DNA from: LMUY01 sp965198565
Lineage (GTDB): Bacteria > Pseudomonadota > Alphaproteobacteria > Acetobacterales > Acetobacteraceae
Length of the DNA: 64,000 bases
Direction of reading: 5' to 3'
Assembly: GCA_965198565.1 (NCBI GenBank)
Contig: OZ240665.1
Location: forward strand, 1,550,001-1,614,000
A program made the position numbers and the translations under genes. The notes under the pieces are model-generated. The model searched no databases. It saw only the letters and a program-made list of their open reading frames with translations, and was not told the DNA's origin. This document shows, piece after piece, positions 1 through 7,687 of the stretch; the stretch's first letter is position 1, and each line of letters opens with the position of its first letter.

Positions 1-198
1 GGCTTCGGGTTCGGTGCCGGCGTAGGACGGATTGGCCACCGTCTTGGCCGGCCCAGCCTGGCCATTATGGGCGACCTGCTCGCTTTGCGCCACCTGCTGC
101 TGCTGCGGCTGCTTCGGCGTCTTGGGCATGACCAATTGGAAGGTGATGAGGATGGCGAGAGAGATCGCAATCGCCGTGATGAGTCGCTTCTGGTCCAT
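1..198 (-). CDS. yidC: Membrane protein insertase YidC, 5' end only
   Basis: The first 66 codons are present and the rest lies beyond the window's left edge. The product inserts and folds inner-membrane proteins, alone or with SecYEG. The N-terminus MDQKRL followed by a single hydrophobic segment (about residues 7-25) and a Gln/Pro/Ala-rich periplasmic linker is the usual YidC start. It is the last gene seen of the order rpmH-rnpA-yidD-yidC, beginning 8 bases after the yidD stop. The conserved C-terminal insertase core is not visible, so the call rests on the N-terminus and synteny. Confidence 0.9.
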   Translation of the reverse strand, partial: MDQKRLITAIAISLAILITFQLVMPKTPKQPQQQQVAQSEQVAHNGQAGPAKTVANPSYAGTEPEA

Positions 199-206
199 GC
201 TGGCGG

Positions 207-461
207 CTAGCTCTCGCGCTCTGGGACGGGGTCGAAGCCACCCGCGTTCCATGGGTTGCAACGCAGGACCCGGCGAGCGGCCAACGCGGTGCCCCGGAGC
301 GCGCCATGCACGCGCAGGGCTTCGGCCGCGTAGTCGCTACAGCCCGGATAGAAACGGCAATTGGCCCCCAACACGGGGCGGATCGTCCACTGGTAGGTGT
401 GCACGCAGGCCTTGAGCGCCAAGGCTGCCGGGCCGACCCTACGCGTCTCTCCCACACTCAT
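207..461 (-). CDS. yidD: Membrane protein insertion efficiency factor YidD
   Basis: An 84-residue YidD protein, a small amphipathic inner-membrane-associated factor that assists YidC. It shows the family signature CRFYPGCSDYA near residues 35-45, then an HG turn, a basic helix ending RRVLRCNPW and the closing GGFDPVP. Its ATG overlaps the rnpA stop codon (ATGA), which indicates translational coupling. Length and gene order are normal for the family. Confidence 0.95.
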   Translation of the reverse strand: MSVGETRRVGPAALALKACVHTYQWTIRPVLGANCRFYPGCSDYAAEALRVHGALRGTALAARRVLRCNPWNAGGFDPVPERES

Positions 462-844
462 AGAACGCCGACCTTGATGAGGGCACGGCGCAGGTCGTCC
501 ATCAGCTCCGGGAAGCGGCGCGCGCGGGTGGCGTCGCGGCCGATCAGCACCAGGTCCACGCCCGCCACCGGGTGCTCGCGCAGCAGCAGGCGGGCGGCTT
601 CCTTCAGGCGGCGGCGTGTGCGGTTGCGGATCACGGCATTACCCACCTTCTTCGTGACGGTGAAGCCCAGCCGCGGCGCCGCCCTATCCTCGCGTGCCCC
701 GTCTTCCCGCTCCATCGCCTGCAGCACCAGCCCGTGGGTGGCGGCCTTGCGGCCTGATTTGGCGAGGCGAACGAAGTCCGCCCGCTGTTTGAGCCGCGCG
801 GGCTGGGGGATGGGCGGCGATGGCGCCGCGCCGGGCGCCGTCAC
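458..844 (-). CDS. rnpA: Ribonuclease P protein component
   Basis: The 128-residue protein subunit of RNase P, which matures the 5' ends of tRNAs. The core has RLKQRADFVRLAKSGRK near the N-terminus and the RNA-binding signature VTKKVGNAVIRNRTRRRLKE. The open frame runs upstream through rpmH to 997. I chose the GTG at 844 because it lies just after the rpmH stop and places the RLK..RADF segment about 16 residues in. Its stop overlaps the yidD start by 4 bases. Confidence 0.93.
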   Translation of the reverse strand: MTAPGAAPSPPIPQPARLKQRADFVRLAKSGRKAATHGLVLQAMEREDGAREDRAAPRLGFTVTKKVGNAVIRNRTRRRLKEAARLLLREHPVAGVDLVLIGRDATRARRFPELMDDLRRALIKVGVL

Positions 845-849
845 ACGGG

Positions 850-984
850 CTACGCCGAGAGCTTCTTGCGGCCGATCCGGCGGCGGTTGGCGATGACTTT
901 GCGGCCACCAACGGTCGCCATCCGCGTGCGGAAGCCATGGCGCCGCTTGCGAACCAGCTTGGAAGGTTGATAGGTGCGCTTCAC
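850..984 (-). CDS. rpmH: 50S ribosomal protein L34
   Basis: A 44-residue L34 protein of the large ribosomal subunit. The translation begins KRTYQPSKLVRKRRHGFRTR and ends RRRIGRKKLSA, essentially the family consensus. The start codon is GTG. It is the first gene of the rpmH-rnpA-yidD-yidC run, and a sigma-70-like promoter lies 56-85 bases upstream. The gene is short and overlapped by longer spurious frames. Confidence 0.97.
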   Translation of the reverse strand: MKRTYQPSKLVRKRRHGFRTRMATVGGRKVIANRRRIGRKKLSA

Positions 985-1039
985 GGCGGCTCTCCAAATG
1001 GCAAATGGGGCGCTAACGCGGCCCCTCGTCAGGCGGCCG

Positions 1040-1069
1040 GATATAGGCGTGCTGGCCCGTTCCCGTCAA
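1040..1069 (-). promoter_or_regulatory. Candidate sigma-70 promoter of rpmH-rnpA-yidD-yidC
   Basis: On the minus strand, TTGACG (1069-1064) and TATATC (1045-1040) are separated by 18 bases and point toward rpmH, whose start is at 984. These match the -35 and -10 consensus at 5 and 5 of 6 positions. This is a sequence-match inference only. Confidence 0.5.
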
Positions 1070-1107
1070 TTCGGTGCGTGCGGACGCCTTTTCTCCAGGA
1101 GGTTCCA

Positions 1108-1587
1108 ATGGCCCGCGCGGCCGAGACGTCGTCGCCTACCCGCCCGGTTCCCGTTGCGAGCTGGGTTGCCGCCAGTGGCCTCATCACCGGGTTCGCTGCC
1201 AGCCTCGGCTATGCGGCCGCTATCCTGGCCCACGTGCTGCCGCCGAGCTGGTCCGGCTGGGTTTGCCTCGCAGTGGCCGCCGCCGCCGTCGGCAGCGCAG
1301 GTGGCTTGGCCGCAGGGCGCCAGGCGCGCGCTTCGGCGGGCCTGATCGAAGGGTTTCGCACCCGGGCCGAGCTGGTGCCGGCGCTCGAGGAACAGGCGGC
1401 AGAGCGCCGGGCCAAGCTGCGCCAGATCCGCCACGACATCCGCGGGGCGCTGTCGCCCGCCTTGCTCGCCATCGACCGCCTGCAGGCGAGTTCCGACCCG
1501 GCGATCCGGCGCTCGGCCGAGATCGTGGTGCGTTCGGTGGACCGGGCCATCGCCCTGTTGGCGGAGAGTCCGGATGCGGCGGATTAG
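1108..1587 (+). CDS. Small membrane protein with a histidine-kinase-like H-box helix
   Basis: A 159-residue protein. I set the start at the ATG preceded by an AGGAGG-like site (1097-1103) rather than at the longer frame opening near 820. Residues about 18-40 and 50-70 look like two membrane helices. The cytoplasmic half is an amphipathic helix pair containing RQIRHDIRGALSPALLAIDR (from about residue 110), which resembles the phosphoacceptor H-box of sensor kinases (HD-x-R). No ATP-binding catalytic domain follows; the protein ends about 30 residues later. It could be a histidine phosphotransfer or dimerisation protein, or only a coiled coil. It overlaps the convergent rodA stop by 4 bases. 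Confidence 0.6.
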   Translation: MARAAETSSPTRPVPVASWVAASGLITGFAASLGYAAAILAHVLPPSWSGWVCLAVAAAAVGSAGGLAAGRQARASAGLIEGFRTRAELVPALEEQAAERRAKLRQIRHDIRGALSPALLAIDRLQASSDPAIRRSAEIVVRSVDRAIALLAESPDAAD

Positions 1588-2732
1588 TCCTCGCGGCGGT
1601 CCTTGAACTCCACGTCGCGATGGACGTGCACGCTCATCAGGATGCCGAAGCCGAACATCACGGTGAGCGAGGCCGAGCCGCCGTAGGACACCAGCGGCAG
1701 CGGCACGCCGCCGACCGGGATGGCGCCCATCACCATGGCCACGTTCACCGCGACGTAGAGGAAGAAATTGGTGGCGATGCCGAGCGCCACCAGCCGGCCG
1801 AACTGGTGACGGCAGCGCAGGGCGATGGCCATCGCGCCCATCACGATGCAGGCCAGCAACGCCAGCAGAGCCAGGGAGCCCACGAAGCCGAACTCTTCCG
1901 CCATCATGGTGAAGATGAAGTCGGTCTGCTTCTCGGGCAGGAAGTTCAGGTGCGCCTGGGTCCCCTGCAGGAAGCCCTTGCCCCACATGCCGCCCGAGCC
2001 GAGCGCGATCTTGGACTGCTGGATGTTGTAGCCGGCGCCGAGCGGGTCGCTGGCCGGGTTCAGGAAGGTCTCGATGCGGGCGCGCTGATAGTCGTGCAAG
2101 TAGCCGAACGCGACCCGGGCGGCGAACGGGATCGGCAGCACGACGAGGGCGATCTTCCACCATCGCACCCCCGCCGCCAGGAATATCGCGGCGCCCACGA
2201 GCCCGGTGATCACCGCCGTGCCGAGGTTGGGCTCCTTCAGGATCAGCCCGACCGGCAGCAGCACGGCGAGGATGGGCGGGATGAGGAACAGCGGGTTGCC
2301 GATGCGCTCCCAGCTCGCGCGGTGGAACCAGGAGGCGAGCGCCAGCACGAGGGCGATCTTCATCAGTTCGGAGGGCTGGAGCTGCAGGCTGCCGATCTCG
2401 ATCCAGCGCTGGGCGCCTTTGCCGGTATGGCCAAAGCGCAGCACCAGCAACAGCAGCCCGGCGGAGAAGGCATAGAGCGGCCAGGCGAGGCGGGCGATGA
2501 AGCGGATGTCCACCATGGCCAGGCAAAGCATCATGACCAGGCCGAAGGCGAAGCGGATGGCCTGTTTGGAGGCATAGGGTTCGGGCGAGCCGCCGGCCGC
2601 GGAGTAGAGCGCGACGTAACCGACCCCGGCGAGGGCACAGATGAGCAGGACGTAGAGCCAGGAGATCTGGAATAGCTTGGTGGTGAGCCCAAAGGAAGGC
2701 TCGGCCCGGATCAGGCGGCGCTCGTTGATCAT
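1584..2732 (-). CDS. rodA: Peptidoglycan glycosyltransferase RodA
   Basis: A 382-residue SEDS-family membrane enzyme that polymerises lipid II into glycan strands in the elongasome, working with PBP2. About ten membrane segments are visible. Diagnostic stretches are LKEPNLGTA, the extracellular LPEKQTDFIF and PLPLVSYGGSA near the C-terminus. It is the last gene of the mreB-mreC-mreD-mrdA-rodA run. The upstream partner mrdA ends at 2887, and the 154-base gap between them contains an inverted pair of REP-like repeats. Confidence 0.96.
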   Translation of the reverse strand: MINERRLIRAEPSFGLTTKLFQISWLYVLLICALAGVGYVALYSAAGGSPEPYASKQAIRFAFGLVMMLCLAMVDIRFIARLAWPLYAFSAGLLLLVLRFGHTGKGAQRWIEIGSLQLQPSELMKIALVLALASWFHRASWERIGNPLFLIPPILAVLLPVGLILKEPNLGTAVITGLVGAAIFLAAGVRWWKIALVVLPIPFAARVAFGYLHDYQRARIETFLNPASDPLGAGYNIQQSKIALGSGGMWGKGFLQGTQAHLNFLPEKQTDFIFTMMAEEFGFVGSLALLALLACIVMGAMAIALRCRHQFGRLVALGIATNFFLYVAVNVAMVMGAIPVGGVPLPLVSYGGSASLTVMFGFGILMSVHVHRDVEFKDRRED

Positions 2733-2757
2733 GGGGCCACCGACGGGAACTCTAAAA

Positions 2758-2863
2758 GCCCTCTCCCGCTGGCGGGAGAGGGTTGGGTGAGGGTGGGCGC
2801 GCGGCAGGATCGGCGACTGGCGGCCACCCTCACCCCGGCCCTCTCCCGCCAGCGGGAGAGGGA
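2758..2863. repeat. Inverted pair of REP-like palindromic repeats
   Basis: Copy one (2758-2797) reads palindrome CCCTCTCCCGCTGGCGGGAG then the tail GGGTGAGGGTG. Copy two (2824-2863) is the same unit in the opposite direction. Each core folds into a strong stem, and the two copies can pair with each other across a 26-base spacer. The pair sits inside the elongasome operon between mrdA and rodA and may act on mRNA stability or expression ratio. The same repeat recurs near 7693, 26302, 28763, 28841, 50292, 50378 and 62291. Confidence 0.85.
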
Positions 2864-2886
2864 GTTTACCGGCCGTCTCATCAAGC

Positions 2887-4749
2887 TCACGTCCGATCGG
2901 CCAGTTTTTGGCCTTGCGGCTCGACGCGGTTGACCGGGTCGCGGGTCAGCACGTCGGCCATGATGTCGCGCGCCAAGGGAGCTGCCGCGGCCGCGCCGGC
3001 GTTGCCGTGCTCCACCACCAGGCTCACCGCGTAACGCGGCGCATCGTAGGGCGCGAAACACACGAACAGCGCGTGCGGGCGGTACTCCCAGGGCAGGTTC
3101 TCGGACTTGAAGTTGCCATGCTCGCGCAACTCTCGCGACACGTGGCGCACCTGGCTAGAGCCGGTCTTGCCCGCCAATTGCACGCCGGGCATGTTCAGGC
3201 GGGCGAGCGGGGCGGTGCCGCCGGGCTCGTTCACCACGGCATACATGCCCTCGCGGCAAAGCTGCAGGTGGCGTTCGGACAGGTTCATGCTGGGCCAGTC
3301 GGTCGGCGCCTGGCCGGGCTGGGCCACGCTGTTGATCAGGCGAGTGAGATGCGGCTGCACCGCGCGCCCAGTCGCCACGCGGGAGACGTAGGTGCACAGG
3401 GCAAGCGGCGTCACCTCGACATAGCCCTGGCCGATGCCGCAGTTCACCGTGTCGCCGATGCCCCAGGGGTGTCCCTGCGCCATGCGCCACTCGCGGGTGG
3501 GCATGAGGCCTTTGCGGGCGCCGGGCAGCTCGATGTCCAGGTCCACGCCGATGCCGAAGCGGTTGGCCATGGCGGCGACCCGGTCGATGCCGCAGCGCCG
3601 GGCCAGTTCGAAGAAGAACACGTCGCAGGAGTTCTTCAAGCCGCCGCGCACGTCCAGTGAGCCGTGGCCGTTCTTGCTCCAGCAGTGAAAGCGCGTGTCG
3701 CCGACGTCGAGGTAGCCGGGGCAGAAAATGCGGTCGCTGGGTCCGATCACGTGGCCGTCGAGCCCGGCCATCGCCACCGCCATCTTGAAGGTGGACCCGG
3801 GCGGGTAGACGCCGGCGGTGGCCTTGTTGATCAGCGGGGCGCGGCGGTTCTCGGTCCATTCCACCCATTGCGCCTGCGACACGCCGGAGTTGAACAGGCT
3901 GGGATCGAACGAGGGGGTGGTGGTCATCGCCAGCACCTCGCCGTTGCGGCAGTCCATCACCACGGCCGAGGCGCTGAGGTCGTCGAGGCGGCCGAGCACG
4001 GTCTTTTGCAGCTCGTAGTCGATGGTTAGGCCGATGTCCTGGCCCGGCGTGCCCTCCTGGCGGTCCAGCTCGCGGATCACCCGGCCGACCGCGTTGACCT
4101 CCATCTGCACGTCCCCGGCGCGGCCGCGCAGGCGCAGGTCGTGGTATTTCTCGATGCCGGCGCGGCCGATGCGGATGCCGGGCAGCGCCAGCATGGGGTC
4201 GTCACCCATGTCGGCCTCCGACGGCGGGGCGACGTAGCCCACCACATGGGCGAGGTCGGGGCCCTCGGGGTAGAGCCGCGAGGTGCCGACGTCGACCAGG
4301 ATGCCGGGCAGGTCGGGCGCGTTCACCTCGATGCGGGCCATGTCGTCCCAGGACAGGAACTCGCGCACCACCAGCGGGATGAAGCGGCGGCGATGGTGCA
4401 TCTCTCGGTCGATGCGGGCGCGCTCGTGGTCGGCGAGAGGCAGCACGCGGCTGAACGCGTCCAGGGTGGCGGAGACGTCGTTGGTCTCCTCCACCATCAG
4501 CAGCGCGCGCCAGTTTAGCTTGTTGCCGGCGACGACGGTGCCGAAGCGGTCGAGCACGTGGCCGCGGGGCGGGGCGATCAGGCGGGAGCTGATGCGGTTG
4601 CTCTCGGCCAGCGTCTCGTAGCGCGCGCCCTCCACCACCTGCACCTGGTAGAGCCGGCTAGCGAGCACGCCGAGCACGCCCAATTGCCCGGCGCCGAGCA
4701 GCAGGGCGCGGCGGGTGAACACGCCGGTGGTCTTGCTCTCTTTCTTCAT
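2887..4749 (-). CDS. mrdA: Penicillin-binding protein 2 (transpeptidase)
   Basis: A 620-residue class B penicillin-binding protein that crosslinks peptidoglycan during side-wall growth. One N-terminal membrane anchor (about residues 12-32) precedes the PBP dimer domain and the transpeptidase domain. The catalytic triad of motifs is present: S319-TFK, an SxN-type motif in LKNSCDVF about 55 residues later, and K528-TG. It pairs functionally with RodA downstream. mreD ends 30 bases upstream. Confidence 0.97.
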   Translation of the reverse strand: MKKESKTTGVFTRRALLLGAGQLGVLGVLASRLYQVQVVEGARYETLAESNRISSRLIAPPRGHVLDRFGTVVAGNKLNWRALLMVEETNDVSATLDAFSRVLPLADHERARIDREMHHRRRFIPLVVREFLSWDDMARIEVNAPDLPGILVDVGTSRLYPEGPDLAHVVGYVAPPSEADMGDDPMLALPGIRIGRAGIEKYHDLRLRGRAGDVQMEVNAVGRVIRELDRQEGTPGQDIGLTIDYELQKTVLGRLDDLSASAVVMDCRNGEVLAMTTTPSFDPSLFNSGVSQAQWVEWTENRRAPLINKATAGVYPPGSTFKMAVAMAGLDGHVIGPSDRIFCPGYLDVGDTRFHCWSKNGHGSLDVRGGLKNSCDVFFFELARRCGIDRVAAMANRFGIGVDLDIELPGARKGLMPTREWRMAQGHPWGIGDTVNCGIGQGYVEVTPLALCTYVSRVATGRAVQPHLTRLINSVAQPGQAPTDWPSMNLSERHLQLCREGMYAVVNEPGGTAPLARLNMPGVQLAGKTGSSQVRHVSRELREHGNFKSENLPWEYRPHALFVCFAPYDAPRYAVSLVVEHGNAGAAAAAPLARDIMADVLTRDPVNRVEPQGQKLADRT

Positions 4750-4779
4750 GCCCCAGCTTTCTTCATGCCCCGGCCTCCC

Positions 4780-5325
4780 TCATGCCTGGTTGGGGTCCGC
4801 TAGGCCGCGGTGGGCGCGGATGAACAGGGTGGCGAGCAGCGGATAGATGCCCGCCGAGAGCGCCCACTCGAACAAGGCGGGCGCCGGCGAGAACAGCCGC
4901 ACCGTCAGCCCGCAGGTGAGCGCCCATTGCAGCAAGGAGGCGCCGGCCGCCACGCCGACGAAGGCGAACCACACGATGAGGAAGCCTTGGCGCACCAGCA
5001 CGCGCCGCCAGCGCACCGCCAGGCCGTGCACGATCAGCAGCACCAGCACCGAGACGCCGATCGGCGACAGGCCCAGCAGGTCCGCCAGCAGCCCCACGGC
5101 GAACACCACGGCGGGCGGCATGGAGGCGGGGCGGAACAGCGACCAGAAGAACACGCAGGCGACCGCCGCCGCCGGCTGCCACTCCGCCTGGCCGGGCACG
5201 CCGAGCGGGAACGAGGTGGCCAGCAGGATCAGCGCCGTGCAGGCGGCAGGGAAGGCGGCGCGCGAGGCGGCGTCCAGTTGGCGCCACAGCGTGGGGCGGG
5301 GGCGAATGCCGGGGGTCTTGTCCAT
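4780..5325 (-). CDS. mreD: Rod shape-determining protein MreD
   Basis: A 181-residue polytopic membrane protein of the elongasome, with about five hydrophobic segments and little charged loop sequence. The segment VFAVGLLADLLGLSPIG, containing the acidic residue typical of MreD helix loops, supports the call along with position between mreC and mrdA. The start overlaps the mreC stop by one base (TGATG), implying coupling. Confidence 0.88.
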   Translation of the reverse strand: MDKTPGIRPRPTLWRQLDAASRAAFPAACTALILLATSFPLGVPGQAEWQPAAAVACVFFWSLFRPASMPPAVVFAVGLLADLLGLSPIGVSVLVLLIVHGLAVRWRRVLVRQGFLIVWFAFVGVAAGASLLQWALTCGLTVRLFSPAPALFEWALSAGIYPLLATLFIRAHRGLADPNQA

Positions 5326-6188
5326 CAGTGCCTCCGGTCTGCCATCTGGCGGGCCGGGGCTTCCGGCGGCTGAATACCGGTCATCCCGTAGTCGAAGATG
5401 CGCACGACTTCCAGCCGGTCGAGCCGCGCAAACGGCTCCACCTCGGGCACGTTGTTGCTCGTGTAGTGCACCAGGCCGACCGGGAGCCCGGCGGGGAAGG
5501 CGTTGGCCTCGGCCGACGTCACCACGCGCTCGCCTTCCAGCGGCATGGTGCCCTCCGGCCAGAACATCAATCGCGGGCGCGGGTTGTTGGTGCCGACCAG
5601 CAGGGCGCGGCCGTGGCTGCCCTCGAGCGTCACCGGGATGCGGCTGTTGATGTCGGTGATCAGCAGCACGCGGGCGCTGCGCATGCCCACCTCGGTGACG
5701 CGCCCGACCAGGCCGCGGCCGTCCAGTGCGATCTGCCCCTTGGTGACGGCGTGGTTCGGCCCGGTGGAGAGCAGCACCGCCCGCGCGTAGACGCCGCCGG
5801 CATCGGCCACCACCCGGGCGGTGACGTAGGAGGGCGCCGGGTCGGGGATCCAGTTGAGGTTGGCCTTGAGCGCCGCGTTCTCGGAGTCCAGCGCCATGGC
5901 GACTTCCTGCCAGCGCCGCAAGCGTTCGTTCTCCTCGCGCAACCGTTCGTTGTCTTGGCGCAAGGCCAGCAGATCCTGCCCGTCGGCCAGCATGCTGTGC
6001 ATGGTGGCGATCGGCGCGGAGGCCAGGCTGAAGATCGGCGCCAAGGCGTCGGCCAGCGCCATGCGCATCCGCCCGGCCAGCACCGCGTCCGCCTTGCCGA
6101 GCAGCAGCACCCCGAACGCGGCCACGATCAGCACGGGCAGCGTCAGCCGGGACAGCGCCTGGCGGACCGGGATGGACAGCCGGATCAC
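5325..6188 (-). CDS. mreC: Rod shape-determining protein MreC
   Basis: A 287-residue bitopic protein: one N-terminal membrane helix (about 12-30), a coiled coil (about 68-105, with regular ENERLREENERLRRW heptads) and a periplasmic beta-barrel domain. It connects cytoplasmic MreB with PBP2/RodA. Conserved barrel stretches include LDGRGLVGRVTEVG and SRIPVTLEGS. mreB ends 15 bases upstream. The length is typical for alphaproteobacteria. Confidence 0.95.
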   Translation of the reverse strand: MIRLSIPVRQALSRLTLPVLIVAAFGVLLLGKADAVLAGRMRMALADALAPIFSLASAPIATMHSMLADGQDLLALRQDNERLREENERLRRWQEVAMALDSENAALKANLNWIPDPAPSYVTARVVADAGGVYARAVLLSTGPNHAVTKGQIALDGRGLVGRVTEVGMRSARVLLITDINSRIPVTLEGSHGRALLVGTNNPRPRLMFWPEGTMPLEGERVVTSAEANAFPAGLPVGLVHYTSNNVPEVEPFARLDRLEVVRIFDYGMTGIQPPEAPARQMADRRH

Positions 6189-6203
6189 GGGGTGGACGGG
6201 TCC

Positions 6204-7247
6204 TTAATACATGGATGTGAGCACATTACGCAGCCGCTTCATCTCTTCAAGCGCGCGGCCGGTTCCCAGCGCGACACAGGATAGCGGCTCTTCGGCGACG
6301 ACGACAGGCAGCCCGGTCGCCTCGCGCAACACCTGGTCGAGGCGGTAGAGCAGGGCGCCGCCGCCGGTCAGCACGATGCCCTTGTCGACGATGTCGGCGG
6401 CGAGTTCCGGCGGCGTGTTCTCGAGTGCCACCTTGACCGCCTCGACGATGGCGCTGACCGGCTCGGCCAGGCTTTCGGCAATCTGGCGCTGGCTCACCAT
6501 CACCTCGCGCGGCACGCCGTTCATCAGGTCGCGGCCTTTGACCTCGCGGTATGGGCCTTCTTCCTGGTAGTCGGGCGGGCAGGCGGCGCCGATGTCGATC
6601 TTGATGCGTTCGGACGAGCTCTCGCCGATCAGCAGGTTGTGGTTGCGGCGGATGTAGCTGACGATCGCCTCGTCCATCTTGTCCCCGCCGGTGCGCACGC
6701 TGCGGCTGTAGACGATGCCACCGAGCGAGATCACCGCGACCTCGGTGGTGCCGCCGCCAACATCGACGATCATGGAGCCGGACGGTTCCGTCACCGGCAG
6801 CCCGGCGCCGATTGCGGCGGCCATCGGCTCCTCGATCAGCATGACCTTGCGCGCGCCGGCGCTCTCCGCGCTCTCCTGGATGGCCCGGCGTTCCACGGCG
6901 GTGGAGCCGGACGGCACGCACACGATGATCAGCGGCGAGGAAAAGCCGCGGCGGGCGTGCACCTTGCGGATGAAGTGCTTGATCATCTCCTCCGCCACCT
7001 CGAAGTCGGCGATCACCCCGTCGCGCAACGGGCGGATGGCGGAGATGTTGCCGGGGGTGCGGCCGAGCATCTGCTTGGCCTCTTCGCCCACCGCCAGCAC
7101 CTGCTTCTTGCCGCGCACGTCGGCGATGGCGACCACGGAAGGCTCGGCAAGCACGATGCCGCGGCCCTTCACATACACAAGCGTGTTGGCCGTGCCGAGG
7201 TCGATGGCCATGTCGGCAGACATGAACCCGAACAATCGTCCAAGCAT
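6204..7247 (-). CDS. mreB: Rod shape-determining protein MreB (bacterial actin)
   Basis: A 347-residue actin-like ATPase that forms membrane-bound filaments orienting wall synthesis. The phosphate-1 loop DLGTANTLVYVKG begins at residue 16. Other actin-fold motifs are IVDVGGGTTEVAVI and GIVLTGGGALL. I chose the ATG at 7247 (MLGRLFG), because upstream in-frame codons encode Pro-rich non-homologous residues. The amphipathic N-terminus suits membrane binding. It is the first gene of the elongasome operon. Confidence 0.98.
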   Translation of the reverse strand: MLGRLFGFMSADMAIDLGTANTLVYVKGRGIVLAEPSVVAIADVRGKKQVLAVGEEAKQMLGRTPGNISAIRPLRDGVIADFEVAEEMIKHFIRKVHARRGFSSPLIIVCVPSGSTAVERRAIQESAESAGARKVMLIEEPMAAAIGAGLPVTEPSGSMIVDVGGGTTEVAVISLGGIVYSRSVRTGGDKMDEAIVSYIRRNHNLLIGESSSERIKIDIGAACPPDYQEEGPYREVKGRDLMNGVPREVMVSQRQIAESLAEPVSAIVEAVKVALENTPPELAADIVDKGIVLTGGGALLYRLDQVLREATGLPVVVAEEPLSCVALGTGRALEEMKRLRNVLTSMY

Positions 7248-7432
7248 CGGCGGGACACTTCCAGGAAGGGGGGTAGGGTGGAGGCGAGGGCTTAGCCCCC
7301 TCCCCCCTAAGGGGCAAGCCCGGGGAAAGAGACAAGGAAGTTGAGGCTGCGGCAAAACCGTTCCGCTTGGTTGCGCGTTATAGCTGGTCGATCGAACACG
7401 GCCAGGATGGCCAGCAACCAGGAGCGACTTTG

Positions 7433-7675
7433 ATGACCTATCGCAAACTTCTTCCCGTTGCGGCCCTATCGCTTGCCCTTGGGCTTGGCGCCTGCACCGA
7501 CCCCTATGACCCTGGCCAGCGCGCCATCGGTGGCGGCGTGATCGGCGGGCTCGGCGGCGCTGGCATTGGCGCAGTGGCTGGCGGCGGCAAGGGTGCGTTG
7601 ATCGGCGGCCTGGCTGGCACCGCGCTCGGCGCTGGCGCTGGCGCCGCCACCACCCCGCAGCGTCCTGGGTATTAA
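7433..7675 (+). CDS. Small glycine-zipper lipoprotein
   Basis: An 80-residue exported protein. The start is the ATG at 7433 with AGGAG nine bases before it. The signal peptide ends in a lipobox, LGAC, at about residue 21, so the mature protein should be lipidated. Most of the remainder is a glycine zipper (repeated GxxxG as in GGGVIGGLGGAGIGA), typical of two-helix membrane-inserting outer-membrane lipoproteins. Its exact role is unknown. It converges on the symporter gene, with 12 bases between stop codons. Confidence 0.8.
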   Translation: MTYRKLLPVAALSLALGLGACTDPYDPGQRAIGGGVIGGLGGAGIGAVAGGGKGALIGGLAGTALGAGAGAATTPQRPGY

Positions 7676-7687
7676 GCGCTTACAACT

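Noticed and set aside
1074..2675. Plus-strand open frame of 533 codons over rodA
   Set aside because: Antisense shadow; RodA motifs on the minus strand are clear.
7260..7330. GC-rich hairpin upstream of mreB as a riboswitch
   Set aside because: It has runs of G and C that can fold, but no known riboswitch core is visible.
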